Below are positions 1 through 7,116 of a stretch of DNA of 14,750 bases, in pieces. Numbering within the stretch: the first letter of the stretch is position 1; every line of letters starts with the position of its first letter. Origin of the DNA: JAAZNO01 sp964508025 (GTDB taxonomy: Bacteria > Chloroflexota > Anaerolineae > B4-G1 > SLSP01). Made by a program: the position numbers and the translations under genes. The notes beneath the pieces are model-generated. The model was not told the origin of the DNA, ran no database searches, and worked only from the letters and a program-made list of their open reading frames with translations. The stretch covers positions 1-14,750 of the forward strand of contig CAZDSF010000088.1 in NCBI GenBank assembly GCA_964508025.1, written 5' to 3'.

Positions 1-15
1 GATCCGGCGCCGGTA

Positions 16-49
16 GTGACTGGAGTTCAGACGTGTGCTCTTCCGATCT
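16..49 (+). other. Illumina TruSeq adapter sequence (assembly artefact)
   Basis: These 34 bases match the Illumina multiplexing read-2 adapter/primer as I know it, beginning GTGACTGGAGTTC and ending CTCTTCCGATCT. The 15 bases before it may be index or other library-derived sequence. This is residual sequencing adapter joined to the end of a contig, not genomic DNA. Any open reading frame running through positions 33-150 is spurious. Genuine sequence probably begins at about position 50. Confidence 0.97.
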
Positions 50-151
50 GTCCAGGCGGGGTTTGCGCAAAGCCGGGCGGAGTTGTTGCCCTCAGCGCGC
101 CTCGTGGTCGGAACAGGTTTTTTGCTCAAGATGGTGTATAGTTGAGCTACG

Positions 152-1054
152 ATGCTCACAGGAACCATTTTCGACATCAAGCGTTATGCGTTGCACGACG
201 GCCCCGGCATTCGCACGACGGTTTTCTTCAAGGGGTGCCCGCTGGCGTGCTGGTGGTGTCACAATCCAGAAAGCCAGGCGCGTTATGCGGAGCTGTTGGT
301 CCGCGCTTCACGCTGCACGCGCTGCGGTGCGTGCGTCGAGGTTTGCCCGCAGAAAGGCATCCGCGCGGCGGAACCCTTCACCATGGATCGAGAGCGCTGT
401 ACCCGTTGCGGCCGCTGCGCCGAGGTTTGTTTTAGCGGGGCGCGTGAACTTGTGGGGCGCGAGATTACCGTTGCGGCGTTGCTGCGCGAGATTGAGCGCG
501 ATACGTCCTTCCATGATGCCTCTGGCGGCGGCGTGACCTTCTCCGGCGGCGAGCCGCTGCTCCAGCCGGAATTTCTGGCGGCGGCGTTGCGGGCTTGTCG
601 GGAGCGGGAGATTCACACGGTGGTGGATACCTGCGGCTATGCGTCTTGGGCGGCCTTTGAGGCGCTATTGCCGGATACGCGGCTCTTTCTCTACGACCTG
701 AAATTGATGGATGCGGCGCGCCATCGGCGTTTCACGGGCGTTTCCAATGCGCCAATCCTGCGCAATCTCCGCGCCTTGAGTGCGCACGGGGCGCAGGTCA
801 TTGTGCGTGTCCCGTTGATTCCGGGCGTCAACGACGCTGCGGCGGATGTGCAGGCGTTGGGGATGTTTCTCGCCGATCTGCCGCAAGTCCCGCCGGTAGA
901 ATTGTTGGGCTATCACGATATCGCGGGCGCCAAATACGACGCTCTGGACAAGCGCTATCTGCTGGCAGGCACACAGCCTCCCACGCCAGCGACGCTCGAG
1001 AGCGCTGGTTGCACTTTGGAAGCATGTGGGGTGGAAGTAATGCGTAATTCGTGA
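152..1054 (+). CDS. Glycyl-radical enzyme activating protein (radical SAM, PFL-AE family)
   Basis: A 300-residue radical SAM activase that would install the glycyl radical on the enzyme encoded just downstream, using S-adenosylmethionine and a reduced [4Fe-4S] cluster. The CxxxCxxC cluster motif is C29-C33-C36 (CPLACWWC), preceded by the family pattern DGPGIRTTVFFKGC. A bacterial ferredoxin-like insert follows, with two four-cysteine sets (C55/C58/C61/C65 and C83/C86/C89/C93). This places it with activases that carry two extra 4Fe-4S clusters rather than with the short PflA type. The radical SAM GGE motif is SGGEP at 131-135. Length is normal for the family. The ATG at 152 starts the conserved N-terminus (TGTIFDIKRYALHDGPG); no strong Shine-Dalgarno is visible. 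The last residues (MRNS) and the stop codon are encoded by a heptamer repeat array, so the C-terminal end has been remodelled. Target assignment comes from adjacency. Confidence 0.95.
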   Translation: MLTGTIFDIKRYALHDGPGIRTTVFFKGCPLACWWCHNPESQARYAELLVRASRCTRCGACVEVCPQKGIRAAEPFTMDRERCTRCGRCAEVCFSGARELVGREITVAALLREIERDTSFHDASGGGVTFSGGEPLLQPEFLAAALRACREREIHTVVDTCGYASWAAFEALLPDTRLFLYDLKLMDAARHRRFTGVSNAPILRNLRALSAHGAQVIVRVPLIPGVNDAAADVQALGMFLADLPQVPPVELLGYHDIAGAKYDALDKRYLLAGTQPPTPATLESAGCTLEACGVEVMRNS

Positions 1055-1065
1055 TGCGTAAGATG
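1038..1065 (+). repeat. Heptamer tandem repeat array overlapping the activase stop codon
   Basis: Four degenerate 7-base units in exact register: TAATGCG, TAATTCG, TGATGCG, TAAGATG. Read on the minus strand the units are CGCATTA-like, the same unit type found at 1096-1123 and 14186-14206. The TGA stop of the activase (1052-1054) lies inside the third unit. Confidence 0.75.
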
Positions 1066-1095
1066 TGCGGCTTAGAGAGCTGGTGTGTGTTATTA

Positions 1096-1123
1096 CGTAG
1101 TACGCAGTACTCGTTACGACATT
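1096..1123 (+). repeat. Heptamer tandem repeat array in the activase/GRE spacer
   Basis: Degenerate 7-base units CGTAGTA, CGCAGTA, CTCGTTA and CGACATT run in register just upstream of the ribosome binding site of the glycyl radical enzyme. They are of the same type as the array at 1038-1065 but in the opposite orientation. The two arrays could therefore pair imperfectly in the transcript. They make up more than half of the spacer between the two genes. Confidence 0.65.
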
Positions 1124-1133
1124 TCAGTCACGA

Positions 1134-1143
1134 AGGAAGGGAG
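1134..1143 (+). promoter_or_regulatory. Ribosome binding site fixing the GRE start
   Basis: The purine stretch AGGAAGGGAG ends 7 bases before the ATG at 1151. It supports that ATG over an upstream GTG at 1085 that lies next to repeat-derived sequence. Confidence 0.7.
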
Positions 1144-1150
1144 AAAGCTC

Positions 1151-3517
1151 ATGTCCATGACCGACCGTGTGCGCGCTTTGCGCCAACAGAGCCTTGAGAC
1201 CCGTGAGACGCTTTCTGCCGAGCGCGCGGAGCTGCTGACCGCGTTTTATCGGCAACCCGCCAGGCTGCGCTCCACGCCGGTAGAGCGCGCGGAGGCGTTC
1301 GCCTATCTCCTGGAGCATAAGACTATCTGCATCAATCCCGGCGAGCTGATTGTGGGCGAGAAAGGCCCCGCCCCCAAAGCTGCGCCCACCTTTCCCGAAC
1401 TCTGTTGCCACTCGCTGGAAGACCTCGATATCCTCGATGCGCGGGAGAAGACGGCGTTCAAAGTCAGCCCGGAGACGCGCCAGGCGTATGCCGAGACGGT
1501 GATTCCCTTCTGGCAGGGGAAATCCATGCGCGAGTTGCTTTTCCAGGAGATGACGCCGGAGTGGCTGGCAGCCTACAACGCGGGTATCTTCACCGAGTTC
1601 ATGGAGCAGCGCGCGCCGGGCCACACGGTGATGGATGACAAGATCTACCACGCCGGCATGTTGGATTTCCAGGCGCGGATTGATGCGCGTCTCGCTACGT
1701 TGGATTATCTCAATGATCCCGAAGCCTATGCGCGGCAGGAGCAGCTCAAAGCGATGCGCATCGCGGCGGGGGCGCTGATCCGCTTTGCAGAACGCCACGC
1801 TGAGGCGGCGCGCCGTCTCGCTGCGGCGGAAGCCGATTCGCAGCGCCGCGCTGAATTGCTGCGCATCGCCGAGGTCTGCACGCGCGTCCCCGCGCACGCG
1901 CCCCGCGACTTCTGGGAGGCGTTGCAGATGTACTGGTTCGTTCACCTGGGCGTGACCACGGAGCTCAACACCTGGGACGCCTTCTGCCCTGGACGCCTGG
2001 ATCAACATCTGCTGCCCTTCTACGAGCGCGGGCTGGCGGAGGGGACGCTCACCCGCGAAGCGGCGGAAGAACTGTTGCAGTGCTTCTGGATCAAGTTCAA
2101 CAACCAGCCCGCGCCGCCCAAGGTGGGTGTGACGGCGGCGGAAAGCGGCACTTACACCGATTTTGCGCAGATCAACATTGGCGGCGTGCGCCCCGATGGC
2201 GGCGATGGCGTCAACGAGGTCTCCTATCTACTGCTGGATGTGATGGAGGAGCTGCGCCTGTTGCAGCCTTCGACCTCGCTCCAGGTGAGCAAGAAGAACC
2301 CCGATCGCTTCATCAAGCGCGCAGCGCGGATTCTGCGCACCGGTTATGGGCAGCCCTCGCTCTTCAATGCCGATCTCATCGCGCAGGAGCTCATCCGCAT
2401 GGGCAAATCCGTGGTGGATGCGCGTTGCGGCGGGTCGAGCGGCTGTGTGGAGGTGGGCGCCTTCGGTAAGGAGAATTATAACCTCACGGGCTACTTCAAT
2501 CTGCCCAAGGTGCTGGAACTCACGTTACACAACGGCGTAGATCCGCGCAGCGGCGCGCAGTTGGGGCCGGCAACCGGCGATCCGCGTGATTTCCAGACGA
2601 TGGAGGCGTTGCTCGACGCTTTTGCCCGGCAGGTGCAGCACTTTGTGGACATCAAAGTGCGCGGCAATGCCGTGATCGAGCGCCTGTACGCGCAGTACAT
2701 GCCCTGTCCGTTTCTCTCGCTGCTCATTGACGACTGTATCGCTGCGGGAAAGGACTACCACGACGGCGGCGCGCGTTACAACACCACCTATATTCAAGGG
2801 GTGGGACTGGGCACGATGGCGGATGCGCTCACCGCGATCCAGTATCATGTCTTTGATGAGCGGACGCTGCGCATGGCGGAGTTGCTCGCTGCGTTGGAAC
2901 GGAACTTCGAGGGCGAGGAGCGGTTGCGCCAACGGCTGCTGTATCGCACGCCCAAGTACGGCAACGATGATGATTACGCCGACGCGCTGATGCAGCGCGT
3001 CTTCGAGATCTATTATGCCGCTATCGAGGGCCGCCCTAACACCAAGGGCGGGCAGTATCACATCAACCTGCTGCCCACCACCTGTCACATCTACTTCGGC
3101 TCGGTGACGGGGGCCACGCCCGATGGGCGGTTGGCGACCACGCCGCTTTCGGAGGGGATTTCGCCCGTGCAGGGCATGGATCGCCATGGGCCGACGGCCG
3201 CCGTGCGCTCGGCGGCAAAAATGGATCACGTCCGCACGGGCGGGACGCTGCTCAACCAGAAGTTCGCGCCGCAGGTGCTTGCCGGCGAGACGGGGCTGGA
3301 TATGCTGGTGCAGCTGGTGCGCGGCTACTTCAATTTGGACGGGCACCACATCCAGTTCAACGTGGTGGATGCGGCGACCCTGCGCGCGGCGCAGCGCAAC
3401 CCGGAGCAGTATCGCAGCCTCATCGTCCGCGTGGCGGGTTACAGCGACTACTTCTGCGATCTCAGCCCGGCATTGCAGGAAGAGATCATCGCCCGCACTG
3501 CGCACGAAGGGCTGTGA
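1151..3517 (+). CDS. hypD: Glycyl radical enzyme, trans-4-hydroxy-L-proline dehydratase type (HypD)
   Basis: A 788-residue glycyl radical enzyme predicted to dehydrate trans-4-hydroxy-L-proline to pyrroline-5-carboxylate, anaerobically, in the cytoplasm. The thiyl-radical cysteine is C432 in GGSSGCVEVG, with base E434. The glycyl radical site is G763 in RVAGYSDYF. From memory, the Clostridioides difficile enzyme uses H160, D278, S334, D339, F340, C434, E436, Y450, T645 and G765. Here H158, D276, S332, D337, F338, C432, E434, Y448, T643 and G763 are all present at a constant offset of two. That distinguishes it from choline, diol, isethionate and formate-lyase relatives. The ATG at 1151 has a good ribosome binding site. 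The activase lies 96 bases upstream, so the two probably form one operon. No pyrroline-5-carboxylate reductase is in the window. This HypD is unrelated to the hydrogenase maturation protein of the same name. Substrate is inferred; the enzyme class is certain. Confidence 0.93.
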   Translation: MSMTDRVRALRQQSLETRETLSAERAELLTAFYRQPARLRSTPVERAEAFAYLLEHKTICINPGELIVGEKGPAPKAAPTFPELCCHSLEDLDILDAREKTAFKVSPETRQAYAETVIPFWQGKSMRELLFQEMTPEWLAAYNAGIFTEFMEQRAPGHTVMDDKIYHAGMLDFQARIDARLATLDYLNDPEAYARQEQLKAMRIAAGALIRFAERHAEAARRLAAAEADSQRRAELLRIAEVCTRVPAHAPRDFWEALQMYWFVHLGVTTELNTWDAFCPGRLDQHLLPFYERGLAEGTLTREAAEELLQCFWIKFNNQPAPPKVGVTAAESGTYTDFAQINIGGVRPDGGDGVNEVSYLLLDVMEELRLLQPSTSLQVSKKNPDRFIKRAARILRTGYGQPSLFNADLIAQELIRMGKSVVDARCGGSSGCVEVGAFGKENYNLTGYFNLPKVLELTLHNGVDPRSGAQLGPATGDPRDFQTMEALLDAFARQVQHFVDIKVRGNAVIERLYAQYMPCPFLSLLIDDCIAAGKDYHDGGARYNTTYIQGVGLGTMADALTAIQYHVFDERTLRMAELLAALERNFEGEERLRQRLLYRTPKYGNDDDYADALMQRVFEIYYAAIEGRPNTKGGQYHINLLPTTCHIYFGSVTGATPDGRLATTPLSEGISPVQGMDRHGPTAAVRSAAKMDHVRTGGTLLNQKFAPQVLAGETGLDMLVQLVRGYFNLDGHHIQFNVVDAATLRAAQRNPEQYRSLIVRVAGYSDYFCDLSPALQEEIIARTAHEGL

Positions 3518-3527
3518 GCCGGAATCT

Positions 3528-3899
3528 TTATCGTTTTCGCAGCAGCGCGGCAAGCCACGCGGCGGCGTAGCTTGCGAAAACCGCGAAGAGCAACCACACC
3601 ACCAGGGGCCAACGCGCGAAGAGGAGATGGCGCAGCAAGCCGATGCTGGCGAGCGTGGTGAATGCCAGCTCCAGTTCGACCAGCCGGCGCACATCGCTCC
3701 AGCCGCTGGCCCGCCAGCCCTGAATGGAGCTCCACGCCAGGGCAAGGAACGCGGCGCCCAGCACGCGACTGAGCACGGGGTCAATGGGCGCCCATCCCAA
3801 CGCCAGAAGGAAGCGACCTGGTATCGTTAGCAGCAATAAACCGGGTACGGCAGCGATGATGGCATGGGTTAAAAACGTCAGGCGAAGCATTTTGGACAT
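3528..3899 (-). CDS. Small four-helix integral membrane protein, function unknown
   Basis: A 123-residue hydrophobic protein with about four predicted membrane helices, roughly residues 8-30, 43-62, 74-92 and 95-117, and a basic C-terminus (LLRKR). I do not recognise a named family. The ATG at 3899 was chosen because GGAGGAG lies 4 bases upstream; a longer frame extends to 3968 but runs through intergenic repeat-like sequence. The gene converges on the glycyl radical enzyme with only 10 bases between stop codons, so the two transcripts may share or lack a terminator. No motif suggests catalysis or transport. Confidence 0.75.
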   Translation of the reverse strand: MSKMLRLTFLTHAIIAAVPGLLLLTIPGRFLLALGWAPIDPVLSRVLGAAFLALAWSSIQGWRASGWSDVRRLVELELAFTTLASIGLLRHLLFARWPLVVWLLFAVFASYAAAWLAALLRKR

Positions 3900-3923
3900 G
3901 GCACTCCTCCAAAATAGTAACTG

Positions 3924-3973
3924 GTGAGCAGTGAGCGGTCTGGACACGGCGAACAGCGTTTTGTTCACTGCTC
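3924..3973. repeat. Heptamer pair and inverted repeat in intergenic region
   Basis: Two adjacent 7-base units (GTGAGCA, GTGAGCG, 3924-3937) contain GAGCAGTGA at 3926-3934. Its exact reverse complement lies at 3965-3973. Nested inside is GAACA (3951-3955) facing TGTTC (3962-3966). The structure sits between two divergently transcribed genes and could be a repeat relic, an operator or an RNA hairpin. Confidence 0.5.
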
Positions 3974-4069
3974 TCTACGCTCGACGAACTATTTTCATCT
4001 GATGAAGGGCTGTACACAGGTTAAGTATAGCATCAAACGGTGATTTGTGGTTGCCGCGCGGCGTGATTC

Positions 4070-4081
4070 TGGTATGATAAT
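4070..4081 (+). promoter_or_regulatory. Extended -10 promoter candidate for the isoprenoid operon
   Basis: TGGTATGATAAT matches an extended -10 element (TGnTATnAT). A weak -35 (TTGCCG, 4051-4056) lies 16 bases upstream. Transcription would begin about 5 to 8 bases downstream, leaving a very short leader that consists almost only of the GGAGG ribosome binding site at 4086-4090. Confidence 0.45.
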
Positions 4082-4098
4082 GCGCGGAGGAATTTATC

Positions 4099-4974
4099 AT
4101 GCAAACGCTGCGTGCTCTGCTCAAGACAATGCGCCCCCAACAATGGACGAAGAACGGGTTTATCTTTGCGGCTCTTATCTTTGATAAGAAGATTTTCGTG
4201 TGGCCGCATCTGTGGCGGACGTTGGCGGGCTTTGTGCTCTTCAGTCTGGTCTCTGGCGTTGTGTACATTGTCAATGACCTCATAGACATCGAGAAGGATC
4301 GCCAGCATCCGCGTAAGCGCCGCCGCCCGCTAGCTTCGGGCGCGCTTTCTCCGCGCGTGGCTTTGGGCTGCGCCGTTGGGGTGGGGCTGCTCTCGCTGGC
4401 AGCGGCGTTCTGGCTATCCAGAGGCTTTGGGCTGATTCTCGTCGCTTATCTGGCGCTGCAAGTGGCTTATTCGCTCTATCTGAAGAACATCGTGCTGTTG
4501 GATATTCTCGCCATTGCTGCCGGTTTTGTGTTGCGGGTGGCGGCGGGCACACCGCTGGTAGATGCGGAAAACTTTTCCCCGTGGCTCTACATTTGCACGA
4601 CGCTGCTGGCGCTCTTTCTGGCGCTGGGCAAGCGGCGCGGCGAGCTCATGTTGCTCGGCGAGGAAGCCGGCAACCACCGCGAAAGCTTGCAATTCTACAC
4701 GTGCGGTTTGCTGGATCAGCTCATCAGTCTGGTGACTTCTTCGACGTTGCTGGCTTACGCGCTCTACACCTTTTCTGCGCCGAATCTCCCCAAAAATCAC
4801 GCGATGATGCTGACAGTGCCTTTTGTCATCTACGGGCTTTTCCGGTACTTGTACCTCGTCCATGCAGAAGGCATTACGCTGGCGCCGGATGAGGTGCTGT
4901 TGACCGACCGTCCGCTCCAGGTGGATCTGTTGCTGTGGGCGGTGATCTCGGCGAGCATTTTATATCTGGGATGA
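4099..4974 (+). CDS. UbiA-family transferase, decaprenyl-phosphate phosphoribosyltransferase-like
   Basis: A 291-residue polytopic membrane protein of the UbiA superfamily. The first Asp-rich motif is N59-D60-xx-D63-xxx-D67 followed by RQHPRKRRRPLASG. That HP-K-RPxASG extension is typical of the branch that transfers phosphoribose from PRPP to a polyprenyl phosphate (mycobacterial Rv3806c type), not of quinone or heme prenyltransferases. A second basic loop, LGKRRGEL, is at 176-183. About eight to nine hydrophobic helices are visible. The ATG at 4099 follows GGAGG with 8 bases spacing. It is the first gene of an operon whose next members make isoprenoid precursors, which fits a polyprenyl-phosphate substrate. 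The product would be a lipid-linked ribose for envelope glycan synthesis. The exact acceptor is inferred. Confidence 0.85.
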   Translation: MQTLRALLKTMRPQQWTKNGFIFAALIFDKKIFVWPHLWRTLAGFVLFSLVSGVVYIVNDLIDIEKDRQHPRKRRRPLASGALSPRVALGCAVGVGLLSLAAAFWLSRGFGLILVAYLALQVAYSLYLKNIVLLDILAIAAGFVLRVAAGTPLVDAENFSPWLYICTTLLALFLALGKRRGELMLLGEEAGNHRESLQFYTCGLLDQLISLVTSSTLLAYALYTFSAPNLPKNHAMMLTVPFVIYGLFRYLYLVHAEGITLAPDEVLLTDRPLQVDLLLWAVISASILYLG

Positions 4975-4985
4975 GTTGCGTAGCT

Positions 4986-4990
4986 GGAGG
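4986..4990 (+). promoter_or_regulatory. Ribosome binding site favouring an internal TTG start of mevalonate kinase
   Basis: GGAGG lies 9 bases before the TTG at 5000. The frame-opening TTG at 4976 has no comparable site, so the site argues for initiation at 5000. Confidence 0.5.
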
Positions 4991-4999
4991 CAGGTGGCT

Positions 5000-5941
5000 T
5001 TGGAGAGCAGTGCTCCTGGCAAGGTGATTCTGGTTGGAGAACATAGCGTGGTCTATGGCCAGCCGGCGATAGCCGTTCCCCTCAGCGGTTTACGTTGCCG
5101 GGCGCAGGTGGAGCGCGCCGCGCCCGGTAGCGGCTTGTTGCTCGTTGCGGCGGATTTGGAGGAGCATTTACCTCTGCGTCAGGCGCCGTCGGAGCATCCC
5201 CTGGCGTTGATTGCGCGGTTGACGTTGGCGCATTTGCGCTGCTCGGAGCCGGACGCCGTGCTGACTATCCATTCCGATTTACCCATTGCGGCGGGCCTGG
5301 GCAGCGGCGCGGCGGTCTCTGTGGCAGCCGTGCGCGCGCTGGTGGGTTTTCTGGGGCGCGCTGTACCGGCGGAAACTATCAGCGCGCTGGTTTATGAGGT
5401 GGAGAAGCTCCATCATGGGACGCCTAGCGGCATTGATAATACCGTCATCGCCTGGGAGCGCCCGGTTTTCTTTACTAGAGGGCAGGCGCCGGAGGTGCTC
5501 ACCGCTGGCGCGGCGCTGCCGTTGCTCATCGCCGATAGTGGCGTGGCTGCCGTGACCCGCGAGGCCGTGCTGGGGGTACGGCAGCGCCGCGAGGCTGATC
5601 CCGCGCGTTATGATGCGCTTTTCGACCGGATCGGCGCGCTGGTGCGGGCGGCGCGGCTCGCTCTGGAGCAGCAAGACTTGCCTGCTTTGGGATGTTTGCT
5701 GGATGAGAATCATGCGTTGCTGGGTGAGATGGGCGTTTCCATACCACAGCTGGAAATGCTGGTAGGCGCAGCGCGGCAGGCGGGCGCCTGGGGCGCCAAA
5801 CTCACCGGGTCGGGGATGGGGGGCAACATCATCGCCCTCGTTGGCGCGGAGCGAGTCGCGGCGGTGCGGGAGGCGTTGTGTGAAGCGGGCGCCGTCCATG
5901 TGTGGCAGACCGCAGGCGAGCCAGCGCCGGGCTTTGCCTGA
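5000..5941 (+). CDS. mvk: Mevalonate kinase (GHMP kinase family)
   Basis: A 313-residue cytoplasmic kinase that phosphorylates mevalonate with ATP. GHMP motif 1 is at residues 5-20 (APGKVILVGEHSVVYG). The glycine-rich phosphate loop is at 92-107 (SDLPIAAGLGSGAAVS). HGTPSGIDN at 139-147 contains the catalytic-type Asp146, and motif 3 is KLTGSGMGG at 267-275. HGTPSGIDN and this motif 3 are diagnostic of mevalonate kinase among GHMP kinases. The start is uncertain: the frame opens with TTG at 4976, one base after the UbiA stop. I prefer TTG at 5000 because GGAGG precedes it and it leaves the usual few residues before APGK. It is translated with the upstream transferase, and isopentenyl phosphate kinase lies two genes downstream. 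Confidence 0.94.
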   Translation: MESSAPGKVILVGEHSVVYGQPAIAVPLSGLRCRAQVERAAPGSGLLLVAADLEEHLPLRQAPSEHPLALIARLTLAHLRCSEPDAVLTIHSDLPIAAGLGSGAAVSVAAVRALVGFLGRAVPAETISALVYEVEKLHHGTPSGIDNTVIAWERPVFFTRGQAPEVLTAGAALPLLIADSGVAAVTREAVLGVRQRREADPARYDALFDRIGALVRAARLALEQQDLPALGCLLDENHALLGEMGVSIPQLEMLVGAARQAGAWGAKLTGSGMGGNIIALVGAERVAAVREALCEAGAVHVWQTAGEPAPGFA

Positions 5942-5982
5942 CCCGGCATCCAGGCTCAGACCTTCAACGGGAGGGAGATCCT

Positions 5983-6312
5983 ATGGAGGAATTCGTTCAA
6001 GTCATCACTACAGTCGCCGATGAGGCGGAAGCGCGTCGCATTGCGCGCGCTTTGGTGGAGATGGGGCTGGCGGGTTGCGTGCAGATCATCGGGCCGATTA
6101 CCAGCATCTACCGCTGGGAGGGTGCGGTGGAAGAGTCTCCCGAATGGCTTTGTCTCATTAAAACGTCCCGCGCCTGCTACGCCGAGGTCGAGACCACCAT
6201 CCGCTGCTTGCACTCCTACGAAACGCCGGAAATTTTGGCGTTGCCTGTGGTCGCCGGCAGCGCCGCCTATCTCGCCTGGTTGGCGGCCTCGCTGAAGGAG
6301 CCTGCTGCATGA
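5983..6312 (+). CDS. cutA: CutA1-family divalent-cation tolerance protein
   Basis: A 109-residue protein of the CutA1 family, small trimeric ferredoxin-fold proteins linked to divalent metal tolerance, whose biochemical role is not settled. Visible family signatures are VQVITTVADEAEARRIARALVE at the N-terminus, LAGCVQIIGPITSIYRWEG, and the C-terminal HSYETPEILALPVVAGSAAYLAWL. Length is standard. The ATG at 5983 is chosen because GGGAGGGAG ends 5 bases upstream; the frame continues to 5902 but that part lies inside the mevalonate kinase gene. Its stop overlaps the start of the isopentenyl phosphate kinase (ATGA), so the two are translationally coupled. No metabolic link to the isoprenoid genes is obvious. 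Confidence 0.95.
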   Translation: MEEFVQVITTVADEAEARRIARALVEMGLAGCVQIIGPITSIYRWEGAVEESPEWLCLIKTSRACYAEVETTIRCLHSYETPEILALPVVAGSAAYLAWLAASLKEPAA

Positions 6313-7115
6313 CCTCAGAGCTGATTTTCATCAAGTTGGGGGGGTCCCTCATTACCGATAAACGCCGGGAATCCACGGTGCGCGTCGGCACGCTGCAACT
6401 TATCGCTGAGGAACTGCGTGTTGTGTTGGCGGCCAAACCCGAATTGCAGTTGTTGCTGGGGCACGGCTCTGGCTCCTTTGGGCATTGGGAAGCCCGCCGC
6501 TATGACACGCGCGCGGGTGTACAGACCGCTGAAGCCTGGCGTGGTTTTGCTCAGGTCAGCGCTGCCGCCGCCCGGCTTGATCGCATCGTTGTGGATGCGT
6601 TTATTCGGGCGGATGTGCCGGTGCTGAGTCTGCAACCATCGGCGTCGGCGTTAGCGGAAGATGGGCGCATTGCTGGATTGGCGTTGCATCCTATCCAACG
6701 CGCGTTGGAAGCTGGCATTATTCCCTTGATCTTTGGCGATGTGGCTTTTGATACCGTGCGCGGCGGCACGATTCTCTCTACAGAAGATCTCTTCTTCTAT
6801 CTCACGCCGATTCTCCGTCCGCGCCGGATTCTGCTGCTCGGCAACTCCCCCGGCGTATTGGATGATCAACGAGAGGTGATTCCTCTCATCACGCCGGCCA
6901 CTTATCCGCGCGTTGAACCCTTCCTGCGCGGCGCGAGCGGTGTGGATGTGACCGGCGGTATGGCGGACAAAGTCGCGCGTATGGTGGCGCTGGTGCAGGA
7001 GGCGCCAGGACTGGAAGTGCGCATTCTCAGCGGGCGGGACCCCATCTACCTCAAGCGGGTGTTGCTGGAAGCGGATGCGTCTATTGGTACGCGCATCTGC
7101 GGCGAGGAGGTGTAG
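6309..7115 (+). CDS. ipk: Isopentenyl phosphate kinase (amino acid kinase family)
   Basis: A 268-residue kinase that converts isopentenyl phosphate to isopentenyl diphosphate with ATP. Visible motifs are the nucleotide-binding KLGGSLITDK at 9-18, GHGSGSFGH at 51-59 whose final His59 corresponds to the substrate-phosphate histidine that separates this family from other amino acid kinases, GDVAFDTVRGGTILSTED at 143-160, and DVTGGMADKV at 213-222. Length is normal. It starts within the ATGA overlap with cutA. Together with the mevalonate kinase it points to the alternative mevalonate pathway (phosphomevalonate decarboxylase, then this kinase) known from archaea and Chloroflexota. The decarboxylase is not in the window. 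A role in salvage of isopentenyl phosphate is also possible. Confidence 0.93.
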   Translation: MTSELIFIKLGGSLITDKRRESTVRVGTLQLIAEELRVVLAAKPELQLLLGHGSGSFGHWEARRYDTRAGVQTAEAWRGFAQVSAAAARLDRIVVDAFIRADVPVLSLQPSASALAEDGRIAGLALHPIQRALEAGIIPLIFGDVAFDTVRGGTILSTEDLFFYLTPILRPRRILLLGNSPGVLDDQREVIPLITPATYPRVEPFLRGASGVDVTGGMADKVARMVALVQEAPGLEVRILSGRDPIYLKRVLLEADASIGTRICGEEV

Positions 7116-7116
7116 G

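Noticed and set aside
33..536. Open frame running through the adapter into the activase region
   Set aside because: It begins in artificial adapter sequence and overlaps the clearly recognisable radical SAM gene in another frame.
1085..1150. Earlier GTG start of the glycyl radical enzyme adding 22 residues
   Set aside because: The extra residues are encoded largely by heptamer repeat DNA, and the ATG at 1151 has a good ribosome binding site and the expected protein length.
2525..3784. Long minus-strand open frame (419 codons) opposite the glycyl radical enzyme
   Set aside because: It is a shadow of a GC-rich gene: no recognisable motifs, and it overlaps both hypD and the membrane protein gene, which have strong evidence.
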